64,000 nt of DNA from Archangium violaceum (lineage in GTDB: Bacteria; Myxococcota; Myxococcia; Myxococcales; Myxococcaceae), in assembly GCF_016887565.1 (NCBI RefSeq), contig NZ_CP069396.1, forward strand, positions 10,212,001 through 10,276,000, written 5' to 3'. The translations under genes and the position numbers were made by a program. Under the pieces are notes generated by a model that saw only the letters and a program-made list of their open reading frames with translations, was not told where the DNA came from and did no database searches. Positions 38,218-46,952 of this stretch are shown here, piece by piece; position 1 is the stretch's first letter, and each line of letters begins with the position of its first letter.

Positions 38218-41200
38218 CTAGAAGCTCAGCTTCACGCCGAAGCGGATGGACCGAGGCGTCTGGTACGCGATCGGCTTCTTGAAGTTGGGGTTGACCTCGC
38301 TCGGCGTGATGGCCGTGGGGTTGTCCAGCGGCGAGGAGCTCACGTAGACGCGGCACCTGCCGCCATCGTCCCGGCAGCCCTCCACGTCGTCCGGCGAGCC
38401 ACCATTCTCGATGGGGTGCACCTGGGTGAAGGTGAAGGTCTGATCCACGGCCGTCACCTGCTGGAAGTTGAAGACGTTGAACGCGTCCAGGGTGAGGCTG
38501 AGCATGTAGTCGCCGGACAGCTTCCGGTTGAGGCCCAGGTGCGCGTCCACGTTGTGCACCCAGGGCAGCCGGCCCGCGCTGCCACGCGGCAGGATGAACG
38601 TCTCCGAGCCGCTGCGCCGCGGGTGATAGCCCAGGTAGTTGAGCGGCGCGCCCGAGCGGGCCCGGTAGCCGCCACCCACGTTGATGCTCATCTGCTTGCC
38701 GAGCTGGAACTCCCTGGCGCCAAAGGCCTTGAAGGAGTGCGTGCGGTCGCCGGGCAGCGGGCCGTCGCGGTTGACGGTGAGCGACAGCAGGTCGAAGTCG
38801 CGCGTCAGGTTGGGGGAGATCTGACCGGTGTCCGCCCGGAACAGACCCGAGTAGTTGCCGCGCAGCGACGACCACGTGTAGCTGACCTGGGCCAGCCACT
38901 GATTGGAGAAGGCCTTGTTGTAGTAGAGGCTCACCGCGTCGTAGTCGCGGCGCGCTTCCGGGAAGTCCTCCGAGTAGCCCTTGCCCGGGTTGCCCAGGAA
39001 GAAGGTGGTGCCGTCGTCGCGGCTCATGTCCTCGATGACGTCGTTGAGGTAGCGCCGCGTGTACGACAGGCCCACGCGCCCGAGCAGCAGCTCGTATTCG
39101 CCGCCCACGACGAACTCATCGCTGGACTGGGCGCGGATCTTCGGATCCACCGGCACGCGATCACCGCCCTCGGAGATCCACCGCTGGCTGGAGCTCGAGG
39201 GGCTGCCGCTGACCTGCTGATTGCCAGCGCTGTTGCAGTCCCCACCGGGCGCGAGATCCGCGGCATCCCTGGGGTCGCACCGGGGCGAGTTGTAGAAGGT
39301 CGACAGGAGCTGCTGCTGGGGGAACGACAGGTCCGCCATGTCGAGCGGGACGTTCTCGTAGAAGCGCGCGTAGTTGGCGTAGAGCTTGGAGCGCCCCTGC
39401 TGGGTGAAGTCGTAGATGACGCCGACGCGGGGCGACCACTGGTTGGGCAGGTGCAGGCCCACCTTGCCGTCCAGGCCCCAGATGGTCTGCGCGTCGTAAC
39501 GCACGCCCGCGTTGACCGACACCTTGTCGAGAATGGACCAGCTGTCCTGGACGAAGCCGCCGACCGTCAGCGAGGTGGAGGTGCCCGCCTTGCTGGCCAG
39601 GAACACGGGCTGGTCCGGCGCCTCGAGGTAGCCGTACTGGGTGCGGCTCTCGAAGCACGTGCCACTGGTGCACTCGCGCCAGGGAGTCAGACCGGTGCGC
39701 GCACGGTCGTTGAAGAAGCTGGCGCCCTCGGCGTCGAAGCCGGCCTTGATGACGTGGTGGCCGAGCGCCTCGAGCAGATAGGTGCCCAACACCTTGCCCT
39801 GATAGCGGTCCAGCTTCGAGACGCTGATGGTGCCGGGTCCGCCCGTCGTGTACGAGGTGACCGGGCAGCGGGTGGCGCTCACCCCCGCGGGCAGCCCCTC
39901 GGGAGAATCACAGACGGAAGGGTCCGGGAGCTGCTCGTACTCGGTGATGCTGTGCCAGTCGCGCGTCGTCGTCCCGCTGTTCGCCACGCTGCGCGAGCGC
40001 CGCCACGTCACGTTGGGCGTCGCGGAGAGTCCGTACCCGCTGGAGAGCCCCGAGCCATCCGAGGGAAGGATGGAGGCATCCTGGTGGTGCCAACCGACCG
40101 TTGCATCGAGCAGCAGCGTCTTGTTGAAGAAGGAGGAGGTCTGCTTGGCCACCACGTCCAGCGCGCCGCTCGTGCGGCGGGTGGCGATGGAGTCATAGGC
40201 GCCCTGGACGTACGCGGTGCAGGACAGCCCGCTGCACACCTCCGGCGCCCCGTCGCGGCTGAAGGAGTAGCGGCCCGCTCCACCCGAGCGGGTCGGCGTG
40301 CCATACACCGACAGAGACAAGGTGTGGTCCGGGTTGAAGAGGTAGGTGAGCTTGCCGATGTACTGGACGGTCCGCTCGTCCGCGAAGCGCGCCGTCCGCG
40401 TGCCCTCGATGGGCGTGGCGACCTGCAGGGTGGTGGCCGGGTCCTTGCGCGGCTCGCCGATCCGATCGCAGCCGTTCGCCTTGTCCACCGCGGTGCAGAT
40501 GTCCAGGGTGCTGAGCTGACGCTCCACCAGGATGCGGGTGAACGAGGGGGCCACGCCCGCGTAGAACCACAGCTTGTCCTTCACGATGGGGCCACCCAGC
40601 TCGAAGCCGAAGTCTCCCTGGTTCCAGGGTGTCCCCTGGGCGGAGATGACGCTGCCCGCCTGAGCAATCTCGGGGGCCCCCGTCTGCAGGAAGCCCGGGG
40701 CCACGTTGCCGAAGAGCGAGCCGTGGAACTCGTTGGAGCCGGACTTGGTCACCACGTTCATCACGCCGCCCGTGGAGCGACCGTACTCGGGCATGTAGCC
40801 ACCCGTGATGATGTTGACCTCCTTGACGAACTCCACCGAGAGCGGCGTGCCGATGGTGCCCACCGCCGGGTCATTCACCGACAGGCCATCCACCACGAAC
40901 TGGTTCTCGGGCGACGTGCCGCCACTGATGCTCACGCCGTACTGGTCGTCCTGCGCGCCGGGGGCCATCTCGGCCAGGGACTCGAAGGAGCGCGCCGCCG
41001 AGCCCTTCGAGCCCGGGCGGCTCACCGCCAGGTTGCGCAGCAGGTTGGAGTCCACGCTCATGCCCGACGCGCTCGAGCCCACGTCGATGGTGGGCGCGGT
41101 GGCCGTGACGACCACCTCCTCACTCAGGCCCTCCTCCGGCAGCAACTCCACGTTGAAGCGGATGGTGCGGTCGATGAGCAGCTGGATGCCGTCGCGCGAA

Positions 41201-41472
41201 TAGGGACGGAACCCCTCGTGCTCCACCCGGAGGGTGTAGAGGCCCGGCGGCAGCTGGGGAATGCGGTACAGGCCGCTGGCGTCCGTGAGCACGGTCTGCT
41301 CGCCCTGGAGGCTGGGGGAAGTGGCCGTCACCACCGCGTCCTGCAGCGGCTTCTTGTCGGCGGTGTTGACGATCTTTCCGGTGATGACCGCGGTGCCCTG
41401 GGCCCAGGCGCTGGCCCCGAACAGCAACAGCAGGACACACAAGCCGCGAGCGAGTCGAACGTGTGAAAGCAA
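38218..41472 (-). CDS. Oar-like TonB-dependent receptor
   Basis: A 1084-residue outer-membrane receptor. A signal peptide (residues 1-25, CVLLLLFGASAWAQG) is followed by a carboxypeptidase-regulatory-like beta-sandwich (GTAVITGKIVNTADKKPLQD), then a plug domain (SISGGTSPENQFVVDGLSV and ITGGYMPEYGRSTGGVMNVV), then a long beta barrel ending in an aromatic C terminus (IRFGVKLSF), as BamA substrates do. This is the layout of Myxococcus Oar, which exports or imports proteins or peptides. The start is a TTG with AGGAGGGGG upstream. The lipoprotein gene is next. The plus-strand open frame across it is an antisense shadow. Confidence 0.92.
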   Translation of the reverse strand: MLSHVRLARGLCVLLLLFGASAWAQGTAVITGKIVNTADKKPLQDAVVTATSPSLQGEQTVLTDASGLYRIPQLPPGLYTLRVEHEGFRPYSRDGIQLLIDRTIRFNVELLPEEGLSEEVVVTATAPTIDVGSSASGMSVDSNLLRNLAVSRPGSKGSAARSFESLAEMAPGAQDDQYGVSISGGTSPENQFVVDGLSVNDPAVGTIGTPLSVEFVKEVNIITGGYMPEYGRSTGGVMNVVTKSGSNEFHGSLFGNVAPGFLQTGAPEIAQAGSVISAQGTPWNQGDFGFELGGPIVKDKLWFYAGVAPSFTRILVERQLSTLDICTAVDKANGCDRIGEPRKDPATTLQVATPIEGTRTARFADERTVQYIGKLTYLFNPDHTLSLSVYGTPTRSGGAGRYSFSRDGAPEVCSGLSCTAYVQGAYDSIATRRTSGALDVVAKQTSSFFNKTLLLDATVGWHHQDASILPSDGSGLSSGYGLSATPNVTWRRSRSVANSGTTTRDWHSITEYEQLPDPSVCDSPEGLPAGVSATRCPVTSYTTGGPGTISVSKLDRYQGKVLGTYLLEALGHHVIKAGFDAEGASFFNDRARTGLTPWRECTSGTCFESRTQYGYLEAPDQPVFLASKAGTSTSLTVGGFVQDSWSILDKVSVNAGVRYDAQTIWGLDGKVGLHLPNQWSPRVGVIYDFTQQGRSKLYANYARFYENVPLDMADLSFPQQQLLSTFYNSPRCDPRDAADLAPGGDCNSAGNQQVSGSPSSSSQRWISEGGDRVPVDPKIRAQSSDEFVVGGEYELLLGRVGLSYTRRYLNDVIEDMSRDDGTTFFLGNPGKGYSEDFPEARRDYDAVSLYYNKAFSNQWLAQVSYTWSSLRGNYSGLFRADTGQISPNLTRDFDLLSLTVNRDGPLPGDRTHSFKAFGAREFQLGKQMSINVGGGYRARSGAPLNYLGYHPRRSGSETFILPRGSAGRLPWVHNVDAHLGLNRKLSGDYMLSLTLDAFNVFNFQQVTAVDQTFTFTQVHPIENGGSPDDVEGCRDDGGRCRVYVSSSPLDNPTAITPSEVNPNFKKPIAYQTPRSIRFGVKLSF

Positions 41473-41498
41473 AGGTGACGCCCCCTCCTAGGAAGTCA

Positions 41499-41525
41499 GG
41501 TCTACCTTTGCCACATTTTCGTCAA
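41499..41525 (-). promoter_or_regulatory. Candidate promoter for the Oar-like receptor
   Basis: On the minus strand TTGACG (41525-41520) is followed after 15 bases by TAGACC (41504-41499), about 27 bases before the RBS and TTG start. The -35 match is good but the -10 match is weak and the spacing is short, so it is tentative. Confidence 0.3.
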
Positions 41526-41535
41526 AGTTGGGAAA

Positions 41536-42825
41536 TCAATACCCGTAGCGGATGATTCGCTCCACCCGGTAATTCCCGGCGGGCTCCACCGGCCGCAGCA
41601 ACATCAGCTCCGCGGGCTGCTCCACCCGCAGTGTGAGGGCGCTCCGGGGTGGCAGGGGCAGCACGTCCCCTTCCTTCACGCCCCCGGGAGGGAGCGGCAC
41701 CACCGTGAGCCCGGTGCCATCCACGAGCTCCACGGCGCCGTACACGCGCAGGTCCCCCAGTTCCTCGATGGTGCCCGTGAGCACCACGGAGCGTGAGCCC
41801 TCCCGGTCGCGCACCGCCAGGGTCGCCGCCACGCCGACATCCGCGAGGAATGCAGCCCCCGCCTCGCCGAAGACATGAGCGCCCCGGATGACGAGGTGCA
41901 GCAGGCCCTTGCTCTCATTGAAGGGGATGGACTCGTAGCGCGCGACGTCCGCGTGCTCCACCGCTCCGCTCGCCAGCGCCTCCAGGGCGGTCACCAGGGC
42001 CACGAAGTTGAGCCGGAGCAGCGGCACATCCGGCTCGGCCGAGGGCCATGGGCCGGTCTCGATGAGCACGGTGGGCGTGCCCCAGCGCACCAGGTTGTCG
42101 CCGAAGGCGCGGGTCTCGAAGGAGTCGTCGTAGCGGCCGATCTGCCCGGGGGCGAGCGGCTCCAGGGCGTCCCGGATGACGGCGCACACCTTCTTGGCGA
42201 GCACCCGCCCCGGGTTGTCCCCGCGCGCCACGTCGAAGGGCGGAGCCAGCAGCGAGATGGAGGCGGGCCGGCCCGTGCCGCCCACCGCCGTGCGCCAGCT
42301 CTGGTTGTGCAGGTTGAAGCCGAGCGACGGCTGGAGCCGGTCCCTCACCGCCTTGAGCGTCCGCCCCTCGGGGGTCTGGAGCGCCAGCGCGTCCCGGTTG
42401 ATGTCGATGCCCTGCGCGTTGCGCCGCTGGAAGCGCTCGGCGCCATCCGGGTTGAGCATCGGCAGGGCGTGCAGGGTGAGCGCGGAGAGCAGCCGCGCCA
42501 CCCGGGGGTGCTCGCGGTGGCGGCGCACGTACTCGAAGAGGTCGAGGAGCGCCGTCGTGGCGGTGGGCTCGTCCCCATGCATCTGGGACCAGAGGAGGAT
42601 GTGCCGGGGGCCGCCGCCGAACCGGACGAGGTTGAGCGAACGCCCCTCCACCGAGCGGCCGACCTCCTCGAGGTGGAACAGGTCCGGCGCCAACTCGTGG
42701 AGTCGCCGCAGCCGAGCCTCCACGAGGGCGTGGCGGACGAGAGCGGGGGGAGGCAGGTCCTGGGGATGGATCTCGGACCAGAGGTCGGAGAGCTCGCGGG
42801 GAGCGGCGGGGGCGGACGGGGTCAT
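41536..42825 (-). CDS. Zinc carboxypeptidase, M14 family
   Basis: A 429-residue peptidase with M14 active-site residues: the zinc pair His83 and Glu86 in WSQMHGDEPTATTALLDLF, third ligand His173 in SLGFNLHNQSWRTA, and catalytic Glu256 in TVLIETGPWPS. GIDINRDALALQ carries the substrate-carboxylate Asn-Arg. The C-terminal 120 residues are a beta-rich extra domain (RDREGSRSVVLTGTIEELGD). There is no signal peptide, so it probably acts in the cytoplasm on peptides or on small substrates such as succinylglutamate-like amides. The start at 42825 is the first Met with the correct N-terminal homology. It is divergent from the alpha-hydroxyacid dehydrogenase gene across 108 bases. Confidence 0.9.
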   Translation of the reverse strand: MTPSAPAAPRELSDLWSEIHPQDLPPPALVRHALVEARLRRLHELAPDLFHLEEVGRSVEGRSLNLVRFGGGPRHILLWSQMHGDEPTATTALLDLFEYVRRHREHPRVARLLSALTLHALPMLNPDGAERFQRRNAQGIDINRDALALQTPEGRTLKAVRDRLQPSLGFNLHNQSWRTAVGGTGRPASISLLAPPFDVARGDNPGRVLAKKVCAVIRDALEPLAPGQIGRYDDSFETRAFGDNLVRWGTPTVLIETGPWPSAEPDVPLLRLNFVALVTALEALASGAVEHADVARYESIPFNESKGLLHLVIRGAHVFGEAGAAFLADVGVAATLAVRDREGSRSVVLTGTIEELGDLRVYGAVELVDGTGLTVVPLPPGGVKEGDVLPLPPRSALTLRVEQPAELMLLRPVEPAGNYRVERIIRYGY

Positions 42826-42933
42826 GAGCCTGGCCGGCAGGATGCCACGTTTGCCGAACCGCCGGTTCCCCCTGGTATCTTCCCGCCGCCTCGCGAACAC
42901 CGCGCCGGGTGTCACCTCTCCAGGAGTCTCTTC

Positions 42934-44160
42934 ATGATCTGCAACATCGAAGACCTACGCCAGCGGGCCCGCCGGCGGCTGCCCCGGGCCGTCTTCGAGT
43001 ACGTGGATGGAGGCGCCGAGGACGAGTACACCCTGGGGGCGAACCGGAGCGCCTTCGAGCGCTACCTCTTCCGGGCCCGTGCGCTCGTCGACGTGAGCAC
43101 GAGGGACCAGTCGACCACGGTGCTCGGAGAGAAGCTGGCCACACCCCTCATCCTGGGGCCCACCGGGCTCGCGGGGCTCGTGGCCCCCTGGGGCGAGGTG
43201 CTCGCCGCGAAGGCGGCGGCCAACAAGGGGGCCCTCTTCACCCTGAGCACCATGTCCATCTGCACCATCGAGGAGGTGGCCGCCGCGGCGCCCCCGCCGC
43301 TCTGGTTCCAGCTCTACGTGTGGAAGGACCGGGGCATCACGCGCTCGCTGGTGGAGCGGGCGCGGGCGGCCGGCTACCGCGCGCTCTGCCTCACCGTGGA
43401 CGTGCAGGACATGGGCAACCGGGAGAAGGACCGGCGCAACGGCTTCATCGTGCCGCCCCGTGTCACCCTCTCCAACTTCCTGGACGTGCTGCGGCACCTC
43501 GGGTGGGTGATGCGGATGTCCCGGAGCCCGCGCGCCACCTTCGGCAACTTCATCGAGACCGGCGCCCTGCCGAAGAAGGACGCGGTCTCCGTGGCGGGCT
43601 TCACCAACAGGCAGTTCGATCCGTCCGTGAGCTGGAAGGACATCGAGTGGCTGCGCTCCATCTGGTCGGGGCCGATCGTCCTCAAGGGCATCTCCTGCGC
43701 CGAGGACGCCCGTCTGGCGGTGGAGCACGGCGTGCAGGCGCTCATCGTCTCCAACCACGGCGGCCGGCAGCTCGACTTCCTCCCGGGGGCGCTCGACGTG
43801 CTGCCGGAGGTGGTGGACGCGGTGGAGGGCCGCGCCGAGGTCATCCTGGATGGAGGCATCCGCCGGGGCTCCGACGTGGTGAAGGCCATCGCGCTGGGAG
43901 CACGGGCCTGCATGGTGGGCCGGCCCTTCCTCTACGGGCTGGCCCATGATGGACAGGCCGGCGTGGAGCTCAGCCTGGACATCCTCTCCAAGGAGATCGA
44001 CCGGACCCTGGCGCTGCTCGGCCGCCCCAGACTCGCGGATCTGGATCGCTCCGCGCTCCGGCTGGACATGCTGCACTCGCAGTCCGAGTCCCGGGCTCCC
44101 GCCCTGCGAGTCCTCGAGGGTGCGCGAGGCCTGCCCGCGGGGAGCGCGACGGGGACGTGA
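42934..44160 (+). CDS. FMN-dependent alpha-hydroxy-acid dehydrogenase (lactate/mandelate type)
   Basis: A 408-residue flavoenzyme of the lactate dehydrogenase/mandelate dehydrogenase/glycolate oxidase family. The N-terminal segment FEYVDGGAEDEYTLGAN and the FMN-binding PLILGPTGLAGLVAP are typical. The active-site His275 lies in VSNHGGRQLD, and the flavin phosphate loop in VILDGGIRRGSDVVKAIALGA. A long segment (VTLSNFLDVLRHLGWVMRMS) matches the membrane-associating or substrate-capping region of L-lactate/mandelate dehydrogenases. The start has CAGGAG at 7-base spacing. It is followed by an amino-acid/Na+ symporter, which could supply substrate or share a transcript. Confidence 0.93.
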   Translation: MICNIEDLRQRARRRLPRAVFEYVDGGAEDEYTLGANRSAFERYLFRARALVDVSTRDQSTTVLGEKLATPLILGPTGLAGLVAPWGEVLAAKAAANKGALFTLSTMSICTIEEVAAAAPPPLWFQLYVWKDRGITRSLVERARAAGYRALCLTVDVQDMGNREKDRRNGFIVPPRVTLSNFLDVLRHLGWVMRMSRSPRATFGNFIETGALPKKDAVSVAGFTNRQFDPSVSWKDIEWLRSIWSGPIVLKGISCAEDARLAVEHGVQALIVSNHGGRQLDFLPGALDVLPEVVDAVEGRAEVILDGGIRRGSDVVKAIALGARACMVGRPFLYGLAHDGQAGVELSLDILSKEIDRTLALLGRPRLADLDRSALRLDMLHSQSESRAPALRVLEGARGLPAGSATGT

Positions 44161-44207
44161 GGGGGGGAAGGTGCCAGGGAGGCCCGAACGGACTATGACG
44201 GGCCTTC

Positions 44208-45566
44208 ATGCTGCCTGAACCCATCCGCCACGCGATCGACGTAGCCAGCAACGCCGTCTGGGGGCCCTGGACCATGGCCCTCCTGCTCGGGACCGGCGTG
44301 TTCCTGACGGTGCGGCTCCGGTTCGTCCAGGTGGCACGCTTCCGGGACGCGCTGCGCGCCATGGTGCCGACCCAGGCGAGCGGCGCCGGCTCGCTGAGTC
44401 CCTTCCAGGCGTTCATGACCGCGCTCGCCGCGTCCATCGGCACCGGCAACATCGCGGGCGTGGCCACGGCCATCGTGAGCGGTGGACCGGGGGCGCTGTT
44501 CTGGATCTGGGTGTATGGCTTCTTCGCCACGGCCATCAAGTACTGCGAGGCCGTGCTGGGCATCCGCTACCGCCAGGTCCATGGGGAGCGGCTGTCCGCG
44601 GGCCCGATGCACTACCTGAAGGACGGACTGGGCTCGCCGAAGCTGGCGTGGCTCTACGCGCTCATCGCGGGCGTGGCCGCCCTCACGACGACGCCCTTCA
44701 CCCAGCCCAACTCCATGGCCGTGGTGCTGCAGAGCCAGTTCTCGATTCCGCCCCTGGCCTCGGGCCTCGTCATCGCCGTGCTCACGTGGCTGGTGGTCAT
44801 CGGCGGCGTGAAGAGCATCGGCCGCGCGGCCGAGCGCCTCGCGCCGCTGAAGGTGGGCCTCTACCTGGCCGGCGGGCTCGTGGTCATCCTCACGCATGCC
44901 GCGCGACTGCCCGAGGTGTTCGCGCTCGTCTTCCGTGAGGCCTTCTCCCTGCATGCGGCCGGGGGTGGCGCCGCCGGGGTGGGGATGATGGTGGCCATGC
45001 GCTACGGCATCGCCCGGGGCATCTACGCCAACGAGGCCGGGTATGGCACCGCGGCGGTGGCCTACGGCACGGCACGCACCGAGGCCCCCGTGCAGCAGGG
45101 GCTCCAGGCGGTGATGGAGGTGTTCATCGTCTCGTGCGTCACGTCGACCATCAGCGCGCTGGTGATCCTGGCGAGCGGCGCGTGGACGTCCGGGCTCACG
45201 AGCACGGCCGTGGTGGCCCAGGCCTTCAACACCGCCATGCCCACCGTGGGCGGGTGGATCGTCGCGTTCTGCGCCTTCCTCTTCGGCTACACCACGCTGA
45301 TTGGCTGGGCCTACTACGGCGAGCAGTTCCTTGAGTATGCCATTGGACTGCGCGTCACCCTGCCCTACCGCTGGCTCTACTGCGGCCTGGTCGTCTTCGG
45401 CGCCATGGGCAAGGTGGAGACCATCTGGGCCTGGGGAGATCTGATGAATGGCTTGCAGGTGTTCCCCAACCTCGTGGGCTTGATTGGCTTGAGCGGCGTG
45501 GCGGCGTCGACGCTGCGCCAGCAGTCCAAGCCGCAACAGGCGGAGCCCGCCGCGCCCGTGGCGTGA
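44208..45566 (+). CDS. Sodium:alanine/glycine symporter (AGCS family)
   Basis: A 452-residue integral membrane protein with about ten hydrophobic helices, carrying the AGCS signature IYANEAGYGTAAVAYGTAR and the GTGNIAGVATAIVSGGPGALFW conserved core. It takes up alanine, glycine or related amino acids with Na+ or H+. It starts 47 bases after the alpha-hydroxyacid dehydrogenase stop, so co-transcription is possible. A promoter candidate for the next operon begins 55 bases after its stop. Confidence 0.92.
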   Translation: MLPEPIRHAIDVASNAVWGPWTMALLLGTGVFLTVRLRFVQVARFRDALRAMVPTQASGAGSLSPFQAFMTALAASIGTGNIAGVATAIVSGGPGALFWIWVYGFFATAIKYCEAVLGIRYRQVHGERLSAGPMHYLKDGLGSPKLAWLYALIAGVAALTTTPFTQPNSMAVVLQSQFSIPPLASGLVIAVLTWLVVIGGVKSIGRAAERLAPLKVGLYLAGGLVVILTHAARLPEVFALVFREAFSLHAAGGGAAGVGMMVAMRYGIARGIYANEAGYGTAAVAYGTARTEAPVQQGLQAVMEVFIVSCVTSTISALVILASGAWTSGLTSTAVVAQAFNTAMPTVGGWIVAFCAFLFGYTTLIGWAYYGEQFLEYAIGLRVTLPYRWLYCGLVVFGAMGKVETIWAWGDLMNGLQVFPNLVGLIGLSGVAASTLRQQSKPQQAEPAAPVA

Positions 45567-45620
45567 TCTTCCAAGAGGTCGGCCCAGGGTTGGCTGGTGC
45601 ATGGCGCCGAATCCCGGCAT

Positions 45621-45649
45621 TTGTCCCCACCCTCAACCTGACCTATACC
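45621..45649 (+). promoter_or_regulatory. Candidate promoter for the ATPase-HNH operon
   Basis: TTGTCC (45621-45626) and TATACC (45644-45649) are separated by exactly 17 bases, close to a sigma-70 consensus with ideal spacing. They lie 35 bases before the ATG at 45684, which itself has GGAGAG about 5 bases upstream. This is the clearest promoter seen in the window and implies the operon is independently transcribed. Confidence 0.5.
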
Positions 45650-45683
45650 CGCGCAGGACGGGCGATCCACGCTCGGAGAGACG

Positions 45684-46952
45684 ATGCTCGAACGGTTGGA
45701 GCTCCATCACGTCGGACCGGCACCGAAGTTGGAATTCGACTTCGCGCCCCGGCTGAATCTGCTCACGGGTGACAACGGGCTCGGGAAGACGTTCATCCTG
45801 GACGTCGCATGGTGGGCACTGACCCGCTCCTGGGCCGGCTCCCCCGCTTTGCCCCACCGGGGGCAGGGTATCCGCCCCACCATCTCCTTCCGGTACAGGA
45901 GCAAGACCACCACTGTCGACTCCTCCAGCGAATACGACTTTCAGCAGCAGGCCTGGACGCCCAAGCGTGGGCGACCCGGCAACCCGGGGTTGGTGCTCTA
46001 TGCCCGCGTGGATGGCTCGTTCTCGGTCTGGGATCCGGCGCGTAACTACTGGAAGAACGCGCCTACCCTGGGAGTGAATGCCCCGGACCGGCCCCTCGCC
46101 TATCACTTCACGCCCTCTCAGGTCTGGGATGGACTGCAGCCAGACGGCAAGGTTCTCTGCAATGGCCTGATCCGCGACTGGGCCTCCTGGCAGGGTCGCA
46201 ACAACGAGCCCTACCTGCAGCTCTTGAAGGTGCTGGAAGTACTCTCCCCCTCGGATGAGGAACGCATCGTTCCAGGAGAGCTCACCCGCATCAGCCTGGA
46301 AGACGTACGCGACATGCCGACGCTCCGGACTGCCTATGGTCAGGAAGTGCCGGTGGTACATGCCTCCGCTGGGGTCAAGCGCATCATCGCCCTTGCCTAC
46401 CTGCTCGTGTGGACCTGGCAGGAGCACATCCAGGCAAGTCGCCTGCTCAATCAGGACGTGACCCGGCAGATCATCTTCCTGATCGACGAGGTCGAAGCGC
46501 ACCTGCATCCACGCTGGCAACGGACCATCCTGCGCTCGCTGCTGAGTGTGATGGAGGCCCTCACGGGCGCTGATGATGTGGAGATCCAGGTTGCCGCCGT
46601 GACCCACTCACCGCTCCTACTCGCCTCGCTGGAACCGCTGTTCGATCCGCAGCGAGACGCGCTCTGGCATATGCAATTGGTCAACGGAGAGGTGACCCTG
46701 GAGCGGGAGGCCTGGCGGCGGCGCGGCGACGCGAACTCCTGGCTCATCTCCGACGTGTTCGCACTGGGCGAGCCCCGCTCCCTGGAGGCGGAGCAGGCCC
46801 TCCAGCGTGCCGAGGATCTGATGCGCCGCCAGGACGTCCAGCGCACGGAGTTCGACGAGGTCCAACAGAAGCTGAGGGAGAGTCTTCCGGACGTCGATCC
46901 GTTCTGGGTGCAGTGGCGGTTCTGGGCGAGGCAGTCGGGACTCGAGAAATGA
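45684..46952 (+). CDS. PtuA-like ATPase of a Septu-type defence pair
   Basis: A 422-residue ABC/SMC-type AAA ATPase. Walker A is GDNGLGKTF (Lys35), the ABC signature-like segment is HASAGVKRIIALAYL, Walker B is IIFLIDEVEAHLHPRW (Asp268-Glu269) and the H-switch is AVTHSPLLLASL (His308). The last 100 residues form a helical region with no further domain, so no TOPRIM (OLD) nuclease is present. Length and layout fit PtuA-type ATPases paired with an HNH protein. The next gene overlaps its stop (ATGA). No reverse transcriptase gene is nearby, so this is not a retron-associated PtuAB. It most likely senses phage infection and activates the HNH partner. Confidence 0.8.
   Translation: MLERLELHHVGPAPKLEFDFAPRLNLLTGDNGLGKTFILDVAWWALTRSWAGSPALPHRGQGIRPTISFRYRSKTTTVDSSSEYDFQQQAWTPKRGRPGNPGLVLYARVDGSFSVWDPARNYWKNAPTLGVNAPDRPLAYHFTPSQVWDGLQPDGKVLCNGLIRDWASWQGRNNEPYLQLLKVLEVLSPSDEERIVPGELTRISLEDVRDMPTLRTAYGQEVPVVHASAGVKRIIALAYLLVWTWQEHIQASRLLNQDVTRQIIFLIDEVEAHLHPRWQRTILRSLLSVMEALTGADDVEIQVAAVTHSPLLLASLEPLFDPQRDALWHMQLVNGEVTLEREAWRRRGDANSWLISDVFALGEPRSLEAEQALQRAEDLMRRQDVQRTEFDEVQQKLRESLPDVDPFWVQWRFWARQSGLEK

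Noticed and set aside
38209-41466. A 1085-codon open frame on the plus strand over the TonB-dependent receptor
   Set aside because: It mirrors the receptor gene in frame and its translation has no domains. The receptor on the other strand has signal peptide, plug and barrel features.
44193-45620. A 475-codon minus-strand frame over the AGCS symporter
   Set aside because: The plus-strand frame carries the AGCS signature and hydrophobic helices.
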